Of a stretch of DNA of 38,726 bases, positions 9,098 through 18,233 are shown piece by piece; the first letter of the stretch is position 1; each line of letters begins with the position of its first letter. A model generated the notes under the pieces. It saw only the letters and a list, made by a program, of their open reading frames with translations. It searched no databases and was not told where the DNA came from. A program made the translations under genes and the position numbers. The DNA comes from Pseudomonadota bacterium. Its GTDB lineage: Bacteria > Myxococcota_A > Polyangia > Haliangiales > Haliangiaceae. The stretch covers positions 1-38,726 of the forward strand of contig JAKSDA010000159.1 in assembly GCA_022360315.1 (NCBI GenBank), given 5' to 3'.

Positions 9098-10108
9098 ATG
9101 GCGCATCGGCCAGGTCGGAACGCATCCACCCGGATGTCGATCCAGGTGTTGGCGTGTCTGGCCCTGGTCACAGTGATCGCCGGCTCGATCGCCTTGGATG
9201 GCACGATGGTTGGCGAGAGTGACAGGGAACCAGATCGGGACCAGCCAGGGGATCACCCCGACGTCACAGTGTCCCGATCGGCGGCCTGGGATTCGAGCCG
9301 GAGTCGCTGCCGGCCGGCAGATTTCGCCACTCGCATCGAGGTTCCCGAAGCATCCGGGGCGACGTACGTCGCCGACAACTCCTATGTCCTGGTCGTCGGG
9401 GACAGCAGTACCCGGGGTCGGTTCATCGAGATCGATCCCGGCACCGGTCACACGCTGCGCACGGGCAACCTGCCGTTGAATCGGCAGGTGTCAGACGATC
9501 TCGAGGGCCTTGCCTTTCGCGACGGCATCGTCTATGGCATCACCTCATCGGGCTGGGTGCGCCACTGGGCGCTCGACTCGTCCGGGACGGCGGCCACACG
9601 CTACCGGTTGGTCGAGCCGGCCTATCCGATCGCTCGTCCGGGTAGCCGGGGTGGGCGCGGGCAAACCCTGGTATGCGATTCACCGCGTGACACCAACTGC
9701 GCGCGTGATTACGAGGGGCTGTGTTTGCGTGTGGGTCCGGTTGCGGCCGGACAATGTATCGGCTTTGCCGCGTCCAGGGCCGATGGCGCGCTGTATTGTC
9801 TGGTCCTGCGCGACAGCAAACTGGCCCTGGATCCGAGCCGTGTGATCAGCGCGCTTCCGCCCGCTGTGCTGGCCGGCTGTCACTTCGATGGACACGACGC
9901 TGTGTGGCTGGGGGCCAATTGGTTTGGCAATAATCGCGTATTTCGCGTGACCGACTGGCAGGACCCAGACCGGCCCGCCGTGGAGATGTTTGATGCACTG
10001 GGGACTGGCTTTGCCGAGGCCATTGCAGTGGGGCCAGACCGGGCCATCTATCGCTTTTCCGACGTGGCCGCCTGGACCAGCCCGGCGGCCAGGTTTTTTT
10101 GCGAGTAG
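9098..10108 (+). CDS. Exported protein, propeller-like (esterase-like/SdiA-regulated type)
   Basis: A protein of about 336 residues. An N-terminal hydrophobic segment (IQVLACLALVTVIAGSIAL, about residues 15-33) suggests export or membrane anchoring; an alternative ATG at 9134 would put it right at the N-terminus. The mature part has repeating beta-strand motifs such as GDSSTRGRFIEIDPGTG, DDLEGLAFRDGIVYGITS, RADGALYCLVLRD and FAEAIAVGPDRAIYRFSD. This is the DLEGLA/AIAV pattern of phytase-like esterase and SdiA-regulated propellers. It has eight or so cysteines, which suits a secreted protein. No catalytic site can be named. The start codon lies 23 bases from the divergent queE start. Confidence 0.75.
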   Translation: MAHRPGRNASTRMSIQVLACLALVTVIAGSIALDGTMVGESDREPDRDQPGDHPDVTVSRSAAWDSSRSRCRPADFATRIEVPEASGATYVADNSYVLVVGDSSTRGRFIEIDPGTGHTLRTGNLPLNRQVSDDLEGLAFRDGIVYGITSSGWVRHWALDSSGTAATRYRLVEPAYPIARPGSRGGRGQTLVCDSPRDTNCARDYEGLCLRVGPVAAGQCIGFAASRADGALYCLVLRDSKLALDPSRVISALPPAVLAGCHFDGHDAVWLGANWFGNNRVFRVTDWQDPDRPAVEMFDALGTGFAEAIAVGPDRAIYRFSDVAAWTSPAARFFCE

Positions 10109-10132
10109 GCCCTCGGTATCGGTTGATAGCAC

Positions 10133-11089
10133 TCAGCGCAGCCACACACGGGCGCGCCACTGGGCCTCTTTGCCATTGTTGAGGCCCGTGCCATTGCAGC
10201 CGATGCTGAGCCCACCGGTATAGCTCGATCGACTTCGGGTGAAGCTCAATGACACCAGGTGGTTGATAAACGACCCACCCTGTCCCGGTCCGCTACACAG
10301 CGCAATACCGAAATAGTCGTTCAGGTTGACTTGCTGGCCACAGATGAAATGATGGCTGCGGCCGAACGACTGGTAGCCGACGACCCCCCATTGCTCGGCG
10401 CCATAGGTGCCCTTGTCGCCGGGGCTCCAGTCCGCGAACCGATCGGACCGGACGCCGAACCAGTCGGTCGCACCCTCGGGCCGACACTGCAACCGCACGT
10501 GTGATGCCGTGATCATGTCATGGGCGAGATGTCCATGAATCATTCCGTCGAGTACAGGTGGCTCGGTTAGGGTGGCGCCACCGCTTTTGTTTTGCTGCTG
10601 GTGAACGACCGGGCGATAGTCGAATAGTTCCAGGTCGCTGCGATAATCGCCGACCAGGGTCCAGCCGCCGCCATCGCTGGACATGTCGCAAGCGACCGAG
10701 AGTGTCGCGAAGCGATCGTCGGCGCCATCCGGATCGATCGTGTACATGCCATCGGAGGTCGCGCCGGCGTGCAGAAGTTCGTGGCAGTTCACCGGCAAGC
10801 GGCACAGTTCGTCGCATACTGCGCCGCTCTGGCAATCGCCGGAGCTGTTGCAGCGTTGCCCCGCGGCGCAGCGAGGGCAGCTGCCACCGCAATCGACGTC
10901 GCTTTCGTCGCTGTTTTGCTGGCCATCCGAGCAGGTCGCGGTTGCCATCGCATCCGCACCTGGCCCGCTCCCGTCCGGCCCAGCATCGGCGAGGCCGGGC
11001 ACAACCACGTCCAGACTCAGGAGGTCCTGGCAACCGACCACCGCGCCAACGCCCATCATCCACAGCAATGCATGGGTACGTACGTCCAT
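10133..11089 (-). CDS. Lipoprotein with Cys-rich motif and fibrinogen-like domain
   Basis: A predicted lipoprotein of 318 residues. Seen: a short signal peptide with lipobox VVGC (lipidated Cys20); an Asp/Gly-rich linker; a Cys-rich segment of the type C-DG-x-N-x2-E-x-DVDCGG-x-C-x2-C (about 53-95), recurrent in myxobacterial surface proteins; and then a fibrinogen-related start, PVNCHELL ... GMYTI ... [18 protein letters not shown], in which CDM-GGGWTLV is the family hallmark. The C-terminal part ([11 protein letters not shown] ... WRARVWLR) resembles the end of such ligand-binding domains. A role in surface carbohydrate or prey binding is a guess from the fold. It is convergent with the propeller-like gene (24-base gap). 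Confidence 0.8.
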   Translation of the reverse strand: MDVRTHALLWMMGVGAVVGCQDLLSLDVVVPGLADAGPDGSGPGADAMATATCSDGQQNSDESDVDCGGSCPRCAAGQRCNSSGDCQSGAVCDELCRLPVNCHELLHAGATSDGMYTIDPDGADDRFATLSVACDMSSDGGGWTLVGDYRSDLELFDYRPVVHQQQNKSGGATLTEPPVLDGMIHGHLAHDMITASHVRLQCRPEGATDWFGVRSDRFADWSPGDKGTYGAEQWGVVGYQSFGRSHHFICGQQVNLNDYFGIALCSGPGQGGSFINHLVSLSFTRSRSSYTGGLSIGCNGTGLNNGKEAQWRARVWLR

Positions 11090-11243
11090 GACAATAACGA
11101 TACCTTTATCGTCGATTGCGACCTACTGCCCATGGATTCCCCATCCTGCTTGTCGGTCACCCTCGCCGGCACAGCCGCTCTTGCTCACGGATTGCTTTTA
11201 GTTTTTCTGAGGAAAAGGCGCTTACCAGTGGCGCATTTCGGCA

Positions 11244-11354
11244 TTGCCTGCCGGATTGGTGGATGTAGGGCGAGCGCGGTGGTGCTGCCACCAACTGGGT
11301 AGCCGGCAGGTAGCCGGGTCCGATCGACGCATTACTGCTGCCGCCATCCACCAA
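11244..11354 (+). promoter_or_regulatory. Candidate switching RNA leader upstream of the ADYC gene
   Basis: In the 309-base gap between divergent genes, several inverted repeats compete. CCTGCCGG (11247-11254) pairs with CCGGCAGG (11303-11310). Nested inside, TTGGTGG (11256-11262) pairs with CCACCAA (11288-11294). The same left arm, extended as TTGGTGGATG (11256-11265), pairs instead with CATCCACCAA (11345-11354), and CCACC (11288-11292) also closes a small hairpin with GGTGG (11278-11282). These pairings exclude each other, as in a riboswitch-like leader. The last arm ends 44 bases before the ADYC start. No known riboswitch class was recognised, and the remaining bases of 11090-11398 show nothing else. 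Confidence 0.3.
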
Positions 11355-11398
11355 ACCAGGCCCACGCCATGCGGGGCCGCCACAAGAAGGAATGTGCC

Positions 11399-12424
11399 AT
11401 GCATCGACTATTAATATCTTCTTTGCGAGAGATTCGTATTATTTCCTGTGCAGGTCGCCTGCTCGGCGTCCTTGCTGTCGTCGCGATTCTCGGCGTATGC
11501 CAGCATGCCGAGGCCCGCACAGGCGGGCAGGGGACCAGCATCCGTGGCACGTGGCTGGAAGGAGATACCTTGATCGGAGTCCAATTCAACCCGGGTGATC
11601 CCGGGCGTTTCTCGGTCCTGAATATACCCAAGCCCTATGGCGAGAACATCGAAGCCAAACGCTGGAGCGCGGATCACGACTGGATCGATGTAGTGCTGCC
11701 GGCCAGAGCACTGGTCGGACTTTACTTTACCGAGCAGCGATGTACGGCCGGCAAGCGCTGTGCTCGCATCGAGTATCGCATTGCGCACGCGATGCCTGAC
11801 CAGTCTCCAGGTACTGTGGTCGGCCATCGCGATGACCGCGATATCTGGCTCTACCGCGTCGAATACACCACGGCCCAATCTCCCCGGTCACGCGACTGGA
11901 AAAACGTCTGTCGCGAAGATCGGCAGGGCTTGGCCATGGGCCTCTTTGTTCCCGGCCAGTGGAACTCGACTGGTGCGCGGATTCCAGCTGGATATACGTT
12001 CGCATGTACCAGTGGAGTCATTGCCAAGTGCGCACGCTTGTGGGGGTACAGGCCATGGCAAGAGCGGGTTGCACGCGGACCACGTCGCATCGACCTGCAG
12101 CCGCTACACCAGGCCTGTGTTCGCGCGGCCCGCGCCGATTACTGTGGCGATGGCACGAGCCAGACCCGCGACGGAACCATCATCGATCTGTTCGACCGCC
12201 ACGGCTTCAATACTCGCGAATCCAACAACGGATTTTCCGACGAGGCCGGGTTCGACGAGGATGGTGCGGTGTGGGTCAAGAGACCCCGGTGGCCTGGACT
12301 TGGCTCGACACGCGATCGAACGGTCCTATTCGAGACCTGCGAGCGACCCAGACAGAGCACAACACCCGGACACGATACCGCACTCGTCTATGTGCGGAGC
12401 CCTGTCGAGCCGCGTATGGAATAG
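11399..12424 (+). CDS. Exported ADYC-domain protein
   Basis: A protein of about 341 residues with a signal sequence (hydrophobic LLGVLAVVAILGVC near 21-34, then a probable cleavage site after AEA). The C-terminal half carries the motif that names the ADYC family, ARADYCGDGTSQTRDGTII, in which the Ala-Asp-Tyr-Cys block and following Gly-Asp-Gly-Thr are conserved. Several further cysteines suggest disulphides in the periplasm or outside the cell. The family is common in Myxococcota; its function is not established. The ATG at 11399 is chosen because AGAAGGA lies 7 bases upstream; the frame is open to 11369. It is convergent with the large kinase fusion, with only 9 bases between stops. Confidence 0.85.
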   Translation: MHRLLISSLREIRIISCAGRLLGVLAVVAILGVCQHAEARTGGQGTSIRGTWLEGDTLIGVQFNPGDPGRFSVLNIPKPYGENIEAKRWSADHDWIDVVLPARALVGLYFTEQRCTAGKRCARIEYRIAHAMPDQSPGTVVGHRDDRDIWLYRVEYTTAQSPRSRDWKNVCREDRQGLAMGLFVPGQWNSTGARIPAGYTFACTSGVIAKCARLWGYRPWQERVARGPRRIDLQPLHQACVRAARADYCGDGTSQTRDGTIIDLFDRHGFNTRESNNGFSDEAGFDEDGAVWVKRPRWPGLGSTRDRTVLFETCERPRQSTTPGHDTALVYVRSPVEPRME

Positions 12425-12433
12425 AGGCCAGCG

Positions 12434-15400
12434 TTATCGCGCGTTGTCGAAACGACTCGGCAGATCTGCACATAATCGAAAACCGACGTACGAAATAGGC
12501 TGATCCCATGCCATCACATCGCGATTTACCGATGAGCCTGTAATCTTGTGAAAATAGTATGCACCACCGCGCATTGCGAGCATACGCTCTTCGATAATCG
12601 ATATCGCCATCTCATACGCGTTGCCCACCATATCGTGCAAGCCAAATGGGCTGGCCGAGTGTGGGTGTATACCCACTTCATCAAAACCATAACTGTTGGG
12701 TTTTCGTCCGTAGGTCTCGTCATAGTTGGCATCGGCGGGCTGCAGCCAGAACCCGTGCGGGTAGAAGCGATCATCGGCTCCACGTGCTGCCCGCTCCCAC
12801 TCGTCTTCTCTGCACAGGCGGGCTCGCGGCACTTTGCCCGTTTTTGATAGCCACTCTGCATACCGTACTACTTGCTGGCCAGAAATACCGGTGACAGGGA
12901 AGCGGAGCCAGTTCTGCGAGCGATGCATCTCGCTGCGCCCGGGATAATCCACGCTCTGTCCAGCCCTGACTCGAACGGTTTTCTGGTCATTGTCTGAACC
13001 AAACGGTTCTGCCCGGTACTCGAGCAGATAGGTCGTGCCTTGTATTCTCAGATGTACCGAGTTTTCGGGCCTTTCGGCCGCTGGCAAATTCGCTTCTCGC
13101 TGCTCGGGCGACAGGTCGTTCAGGTATTCGATCCATTCTCCGTAGGTGGTTTCGTGGCGCGCGATCGCAAAGCCTGCGGTGCGCCGTTTGTGCTGTGGCA
13201 GCGTCTGCGACCATATCCGCCCGTAGCGGCCTGCGCTGTCCTCACTATAGCCAAATAAGAAATCACCCGGTGGAATATAAACATACCCTGGAGGAATTTC
13301 TTCGGGCGCGGGGAGTGTGAGGTCGATCGATCTGGCGCTGCTATCACCCGGTGGAATCCACAGAGGATATCGAATCTCGACTGTCTGGGCAGATCCGGGA
13401 ATAACCAACAAATACGATCCAGCGTTCAGCTTCCAGCCATTGTCGATTCGTTCATTGTTAAGCCGAGTGAGAACGAGACGGCCGAGTTTATCCCTGTCAT
13501 ATCGATTGACCGTGACCGGTAATCCTGGCGGTGAGGTTTCGAGTGTTACCACAGCGTTTGTGTGCCAGCGTTTTGCCGCATCGCCGCTGTCGTCATAGCG
13601 CTCGATCTGCTTCACGAGCTCGTCAAAAGCGTCCTTGCGGCCGCGCCGCAAGGCGAGCAGGGTTCGGATTTGATACAACTCGACCAGCTTACGGCGTACG
13701 TCTGCGCGCCGGGCATCCCGCTGCAGGGCCAGCTCGAGCGGTAGCAATGCAGCCAATAAGTCGGCGTCGATTTTTGGTGCCAGGCTGATCGCCTGTTGCC
13801 ATGTTGCCTCGCACTGCGTTTTACCATCGGCGGCAAAACAATCGAGGGCGGTCTTCCGCAATGCCGCATACGTGTCGAAGCTGGTCGGTGTGGGCATGAG
13901 CTCGTCTGCTTGGTTCAGGTAGTCGTCGACATCGTTGCGAATCTCTCGGTACTCGGCGCAGCGGAATCCGCCGTATGCCAGAACCACCGATACGATCGGC
14001 AAGAACATGATCGTTCGGCGGATCCAGCGGATATGCCAGTCGCGCTTCCTGCTGGCCCGCAAGAATTCTTCCTGCAGCGGGGTCAAGCCCTCGATGACCT
14101 TGTCTTCGAGGGCGCGGAGCTGGCGTCCTTGCCACAAATACTCCCTGGCCCGGCCTTCGCGTTGCCAGTCCTCTGCTGCGATGGCGAGGCGTTTCTTGAT
14201 GGTCAGAATTTCGTTTCCCTCGGTCAGCCAGGAGTGCAGCCGTTTCCATCCCGTGATCAGCGCCTCGTGGGCCAGTTCGTACACCGGGGCGAGGCGGTCG
14301 TCGCGACCCGCGGTGATCAGCCGACTCTCGACCAGTACTTCCAGCGCCTTTCGGCGGTGTTCATCGCGACCGATGAGCTCGTTTTTGCCCCGGCGTGCGC
14401 GGCTGCCCTCGCCGGTCACCAGATGGACCAGGATATCGCGCACAGCGTCCTGCAGTGCCGGTGCGAGCCCCAGCCATACCTGATCGGCGTGGCGGGACAG
14501 CGCTGCTTCGACTCCGCCGATCTTGTCCAGTACATCGGCTCGAATGGCGTCGCTTTTGATATCGCGGGCGTGCCACAGCTGAGACAGCGCGAATTGCACC
14601 AGCGGCAAGCTGGCCCGACGGCCGTTTCCCGCGGCCAGGAGCAATTCCACCAGATCATCGGCGATCTCGACCTCGCGGTGCAGCGCGGGCTGAACGATCG
14701 CGTTGCGCAGTCCATCCCGATCAATCGGTCGCAACAAATAAAATGACGTGGTCGCCAGGCGTCCGAGACCGGGCAGATCGACCAGTTCGGTGAGTTTGTC
14801 GCAACGCACTGTGGCGATCACTCGAAACGAATCGGTACGCTCGACCAGGGCGGCGATGGCTCGACTGAAGTGCGCAGCGCTCTGCTCATCGCTCACGGTC
14901 ACCAGCTCCTCGAGCTGGTCGACGACGATGACAGTACCTCGCTCGTCCCCATGGCTGTGCCGGAGTAACGAGCATACCTCGAAGGGGTGTTTGCTCAGCA
15001 AGTCGGTTACAAACTCGCTGTCGCGATCGAGCTGGGCTGCGAGTGCAGCGCTCAATGCCTGCAAGGGAGCCCGGTCGGGTATCAGAGTGTGAGGCGACCA
15101 GGTGCGGCCGTCACCCAAACCGCGGTCTTGCAGTCTCGGTATCACACCGGCGTGAACCAGCGATGATTTGCCAACTCCTGAAGAGCCGGCCACAATGACC
15201 AGCCGGTCTCGATACAGGCGCTCGATCACCTCGCTGACATCGCGATCGCGGCCAAAAAACACTGTCTGCAGCGAGGCGTCAAAAGGTCGCAGTCCGGGGT
15301 ATGGATTGTCGAGCGGCCCGCCTTGATTCCGTTGTGGCAACGGCCGGTTAATGGGCGCGAGAGCCTCGAGCGCATATAATAGATCTCGGCCCGATTGGTA

Positions 15401-16372
15401 GCGTTGTTCGGGTCGCCGGGCCAGACAGCGATGGATCACTGCCGCAAAGCGGTCGTCGATGGCGGGCGCCAGTGCGGTGAGAGCCGGCGGATCCACGCGG
15501 GACAGCACTGCCTGCAATTCATCGGCAGCCAGATCGCCGAAGGGTCTGCGGCCCGCGCACAGCTCATAGAGGATCACACCCAGTGAATATACATCCGACG
15601 CCTTGCTGGCCGGTTCGGACTGCCACAGCTCGGGGGCCATATATGCCGGCGTGCCGGCGATCGCGCCATCCTGAGTCAGCGATGACACCGAGCCATGGTC
15701 CCGGGGCGGTGCTCGCCCGGTCGGTACCTCGGCGGCAGATTCGACGCGACTCACCGGCAGGACCCTGGCCAGACCGAAGTCCAGGAGCTTGGGCTCGCCG
15801 TCGTCTGATAACATGATGTTGGCAGGCTTGATATCGCGGTGGATCACGCCGCGCCGGTGTGCTGCGGCCAGCCCGCGCGCGATCGCCGTACCCACTGTCA
15901 AGGGCTGTGGCCACGACATCGGCTTGTCAATGGCAGCCAGGCTGGTACCGTGCACGTATTCGGTTACGATATACGGCCGACCCTCGAATTCGCCGTCGTC
16001 GTAGATCGCGGCAATATTCTGGTGTTGGAGCAGAGCTGCAGCCCGGGCCTCGCGGCGAAAGCGCTCGCGGCGGACCGCATTGGGCGCCAGAATCTCCTTG
16101 ATGGCCACATTGCGCCCGAGCCGGCGATCCCGGCCGAGAAATACCCGGCCCATTCCGCCTTGCCCGAGCAGTTTGATGATGTCGAATTTGTCGATCTCGA
16201 TGGGCAGGTTTCCAGCGCCGGACGAGCTTGCTGCCGGGCCCGGGCCACTGCCGGGCGAAGCCGGCAGTGTGGGCAGGGTTGCCTCTTGTGTCTCGGGCTG
16301 TGATGGTGCGGCTCCATCGGCCAATTCTCCGCGATCCGCACCTGGATCGTTGTGATCACCGTCCGAAACCAC
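12434..16372 (-). CDS. Ser/Thr kinase - STAND NTPase (nSTAND1) - FGE-sulfatase fusion
   Basis: A multidomain signalling protein of about 1312 residues. In order: a Ser/Thr kinase (Gly-loop GQGGMGRVFLGRD about 67-79, HRDIKPAN about 177, DFGLA, MAPE about 244, end near 335); a STAND NTPase of the nSTAND1 type opening with NPYPGLRPFDAS (about 357), Walker A GSSGVGKSS (about 395), Walker B TVIVVDQLEEL (about 480) and an ATVRCDKL sensor region; a winged-helix/helical segment; one membrane helix (about 783-800, MFLPIVSVVLAYGG); a helical linker; and a C-terminal formylglycine-generating-enzyme-like domain (about 1029-1312: VYIPPGDFLFG, ARHETTYGEW, DMVGNAYEM, GFRLCAD). The FGE domain lacks the paired active-site cysteines, so it probably binds a ligand rather than oxidising cysteine. 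The GTG at 16372 starts 5 bases after the FHA stop; the frame further upstream merely overlaps the FHA gene. Confidence 0.92.
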   Translation of the reverse strand: MVSDGDHNDPGADRGELADGAAPSQPETQEATLPTLPASPGSGPGPAASSSGAGNLPIEIDKFDIIKLLGQGGMGRVFLGRDRRLGRNVAIKEILAPNAVRRERFRREARAAALLQHQNIAAIYDDGEFEGRPYIVTEYVHGTSLAAIDKPMSWPQPLTVGTAIARGLAAAHRRGVIHRDIKPANIMLSDDGEPKLLDFGLARVLPVSRVESAAEVPTGRAPPRDHGSVSSLTQDGAIAGTPAYMAPELWQSEPASKASDVYSLGVILYELCAGRRPFGDLAADELQAVLSRVDPPALTALAPAIDDRFAAVIHRCLARRPEQRYQSGRDLLYALEALAPINRPLPQRNQGGPLDNPYPGLRPFDASLQTVFFGRDRDVSEVIERLYRDRLVIVAGSSGVGKSSLVHAGVIPRLQDRGLGDGRTWSPHTLIPDRAPLQALSAALAAQLDRDSEFVTDLLSKHPFEVCSLLRHSHGDERGTVIVVDQLEELVTVSDEQSAAHFSRAIAALVERTDSFRVIATVRCDKLTELVDLPGLGRLATTSFYLLRPIDRDGLRNAIVQPALHREVEIADDLVELLLAAGNGRRASLPLVQFALSQLWHARDIKSDAIRADVLDKIGGVEAALSRHADQVWLGLAPALQDAVRDILVHLVTGEGSRARRGKNELIGRDEHRRKALEVLVESRLITAGRDDRLAPVYELAHEALITGWKRLHSWLTEGNEILTIKKRLAIAAEDWQREGRAREYLWQGRQLRALEDKVIEGLTPLQEEFLRASRKRDWHIRWIRRTIMFLPIVSVVLAYGGFRCAEYREIRNDVDDYLNQADELMPTPTSFDTYAALRKTALDCFAADGKTQCEATWQQAISLAPKIDADLLAALLPLELALQRDARRADVRRKLVELYQIRTLLALRRGRKDAFDELVKQIERYDDSGDAAKRWHTNAVVTLETSPPGLPVTVNRYDRDKLGRLVLTRLNNERIDNGWKLNAGSYLLVIPGSAQTVEIRYPLWIPPGDSSARSIDLTLPAPEEIPPGYVYIPPGDFLFGYSEDSAGRYGRIWSQTLPQHKRRTAGFAIARHETTYGEWIEYLNDLSPEQREANLPAAERPENSVHLRIQGTTYLLEYRAEPFGSDNDQKTVRVRAGQSVDYPGRSEMHRSQNWLRFPVTGISGQQVVRYAEWLSKTGKVPRARLCREDEWERAARGADDRFYPHGFWLQPADANYDETYGRKPNSYGFDEVGIHPHSASPFGLHDMVGNAYEMAISIIEERMLAMRGGAYYFHKITGSSVNRDVMAWDQPISYVGFRLCADLPSRFDNAR

Positions 16373-16377
16373 AGCCG

Positions 16378-17439
16378 CTACGGGGAGACGATTTCGAGAT
16401 TGGCCACGCCGATGCGCCGCAATCCGTTGATACGTCGGCTCTCGATGAGCCGGTGGGCATCCACGACACCGAAACGCCGAAACTGCTCGCGCGCTCGATG
16501 CACCTGGAGATGGAGCTGTTGCGGACTGTTTGCATCGCACGCCTCGAGCAGATCGTTCACGCTCAACCAGCCGTGCTCTTTGACCGGCAAGCCTGGCCTG
16601 GTCCGGTCGGCGAGTTGAGCTGCGGCGAGTTCGAGCAGCAGGCGACTGTGCGCCCGCGGCGGTAGCTCGATCGAGTTGCTGCCATGAACAATGGTAATCT
16701 CGACATGATCGCGATTCTGGCTGGGTTCGAAACGCAGTGCGATCGAATCGATCAGCAGCGGCGATTCGTCCGGTTGCCAGGTGAACTTCCAGCGCAGCGG
16801 CAGGATCAGTTGACAGCTGCGTCCCTGTACTGTGATGGTCTCCCCATCGTCCAGGGAACGCTGTTCGCCGTCGCCAAAATCGGCGATCCAATGGCCGCCA
16901 GCACCCCGGCGAACAATCACCTGTGGATCGGCTGAACTCGGCAGGGCCAGTACATCGTCTTCGCCAAATATGGTTTCATCGTGACCCGCCCTGGCGACCG
17001 GTTCGGGCGGTCCATCGCCGACCAGTTCGAACAGATCGCTGGCATCACCAAATGCCATATGGAATCCGCTAGTGACCGCTGCGCGCTCTCCTGGTTCGAG
17101 TTTTCGCCCGCCGACAAATGTCCCGTTGCTGCTGCCCAGATCGCATAGGAACCAGCCCGTCCCGCTCCAGCGAAACGCCGCGTGATGCCCCGATACCATT
17201 CGATTGGACAGACGTAACGAGCACGAATGGCTGCGACCCACGTCGAACTCGGGGTACAAGGTGTAGCGTTTTTTGCTCGCAGTATGCTCAAGCTCGGCCA
17301 TGGCCAGCCCAACCGCAGTATCCACTCGTTGGCAAACCTCATTATGGAGGCAGGGTGACGGTGACGTCAATTCTTTGCCACGGTTTCCCCGCGGGATCGT
17401 CTTGTCGGTGTAGACTGCGAGCTTTATTCGGCTTTTCAT
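16378..17439 (-). CDS. FHA-domain protein with C-terminal winged-helix-like region
   Basis: A protein of about 353 residues. The FHA domain (about 57-125) shows the phosphothreonine-binding residues: GRSHSCSLRL, then VSGHHAAF, then DLGSSNGTFVGG. It should therefore dock to a phospho-Thr on a kinase or sigma factor. A middle beta-rich segment follows, and the last 100 residues (LPPRAHSRLLLELAAAQLADR ... GWLSVNDLLEAC ... LHLQVHRAREQF) look like a winged-helix or SARP-like DNA- or protein-binding region; this is my inference. The start is set by an ATGA overlap with the stop of the sigma-factor gene, implying coupled translation. The kinase-STAND gene begins 5 bases after its stop, so FHA and kinase are made together. 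Confidence 0.88.
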   Translation of the reverse strand: MKSRIKLAVYTDKTIPRGNRGKELTSPSPCLHNEVCQRVDTAVGLAMAELEHTASKKRYTLYPEFDVGRSHSCSLRLSNRMVSGHHAAFRWSGTGWFLCDLGSSNGTFVGGRKLEPGERAAVTSGFHMAFGDASDLFELVGDGPPEPVARAGHDETIFGEDDVLALPSSADPQVIVRRGAGGHWIADFGDGEQRSLDDGETITVQGRSCQLILPLRWKFTWQPDESPLLIDSIALRFEPSQNRDHVEITIVHGSNSIELPPRAHSRLLLELAAAQLADRTRPGLPVKEHGWLSVNDLLEACDANSPQQLHLQVHRAREQFRRFGVVDAHRLIESRRINGLRRIGVANLEIVSP

Positions 17440-18140
17440 CGCGCATCCCCGGGCGTCGCATCCTCGTCGGCAAAATAGTTCTTGAGCCACGCCCGGGCGA
17501 ACCGCATTCGTCGCTGGACTGTACGCAGGGGGATGCCATTGACCTCCGAGATATCTTGTTGCGTGAGTCCGCCAAAATAGTACATCAGCATGATTTCGGC
17601 GTGCCCCCTGTATTGCTCTTGCATGCGCTCGAGCGCGTCGTGGAGCAGAAGGATCTCGCTGGCACTCATCGGTGTTTCGCCATCGGGCAGAGTGATTGTG
17701 AATTGCACTCGCACCCTGTCACCACCGCGTTTGCGCGCCTTTTTATGCCGCGCATAATCGACCACGATATCGCGCATGACCCGGGCTGCTGCAGCAAAAA
17801 AATGACCCCGTCCGTCCCAGCGTATATTGGACGCCTGCAGGCGCAAATAGACCTCGTGGACCAGCTCGGTCGGCTGCAGTGTCTGCCCGGGTTGCAGCCG
17901 GCGAATTCGCGCATGAGCCAGCTGTCTGAGCTCACTGTACAGTGTTTCGATCAGATCGTCGGTGGCCATGGCATCAGACGGCGCATCAATCGCGGCCGAC
18001 TCGGCGACTGCCGGGACCATCGGCCCAGTGGCGCACGCAACCGATCGAGTCGCTATAGTGGATAGCGACTCGATATTATCTCGCCGAGTTGGAGCCCCGG
18101 TCTCACTCGTACCTCTTGTTGTTGGTTCGCTTGTGCTCAT
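17436..18140 (-). CDS. ECF-type sigma factor (Sigma70_ECF / TIGR02999-like)
   Basis: A protein of about 234 residues. After a Ser/Thr-rich N-terminal extension of about 55 residues come region 2 (LYSELRQLAHARIRRL, LQPTELVHEVYLRL, HFFAAAARVMRDIVVDYARH) and region 4, with helix-turn-helix LTQQDISEVNGIPLRTVQRR, which bind the -10 and -35 promoter elements. The LQPTELVHEVYLRL block is typical of the Sigma70_ECF family common in acidobacteria, planctomycetes and myxobacteria, whose members often sit beside Ser/Thr kinases instead of an anti-sigma factor. None is present here. The adjacent FHA and kinase genes make phosphorylation the likely control, with precedent in EcfP/PknT of Vibrio parahaemolyticus. 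The N-terminal extension offers many candidate Ser/Thr sites. A later ATG at 17969 is also possible. Confidence 0.9.
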   Translation of the reverse strand: MSTSEPTTRGTSETGAPTRRDNIESLSTIATRSVACATGPMVPAVAESAAIDAPSDAMATDDLIETLYSELRQLAHARIRRLQPGQTLQPTELVHEVYLRLQASNIRWDGRGHFFAAAARVMRDIVVDYARHKKARKRGGDRVRVQFTITLPDGETPMSASEILLLHDALERMQEQYRGHAEIMLMYYFGGLTQQDISEVNGIPLRTVQRRMRFARAWLKNYFADEDATPGDAR

Positions 18141-18233
18141 AATTTGTTACCGCTGGTTGGATTGTGGCAAATCGTCGCCAGATGTGAGTTGTAGAGGACG
18201 GCGCACCGGGGTTTTCGGATTCGATACCGGTGG

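Noticed and set aside
13796..14746. 316-residue plus-strand frame inside the STAND region
   Set aside because: It is antisense to a well-supported domain, with no motif or ribosome site; long antisense frames are common in GC-rich genes.
16373..16891. N-terminal extension of the kinase-STAND reading frame (about 173 residues)
   Set aside because: It overlaps the FHA gene in another frame, is Arg/Ser-rich low-complexity sequence typical of a shadow frame, and a GTG just after the FHA stop gives a natural start.
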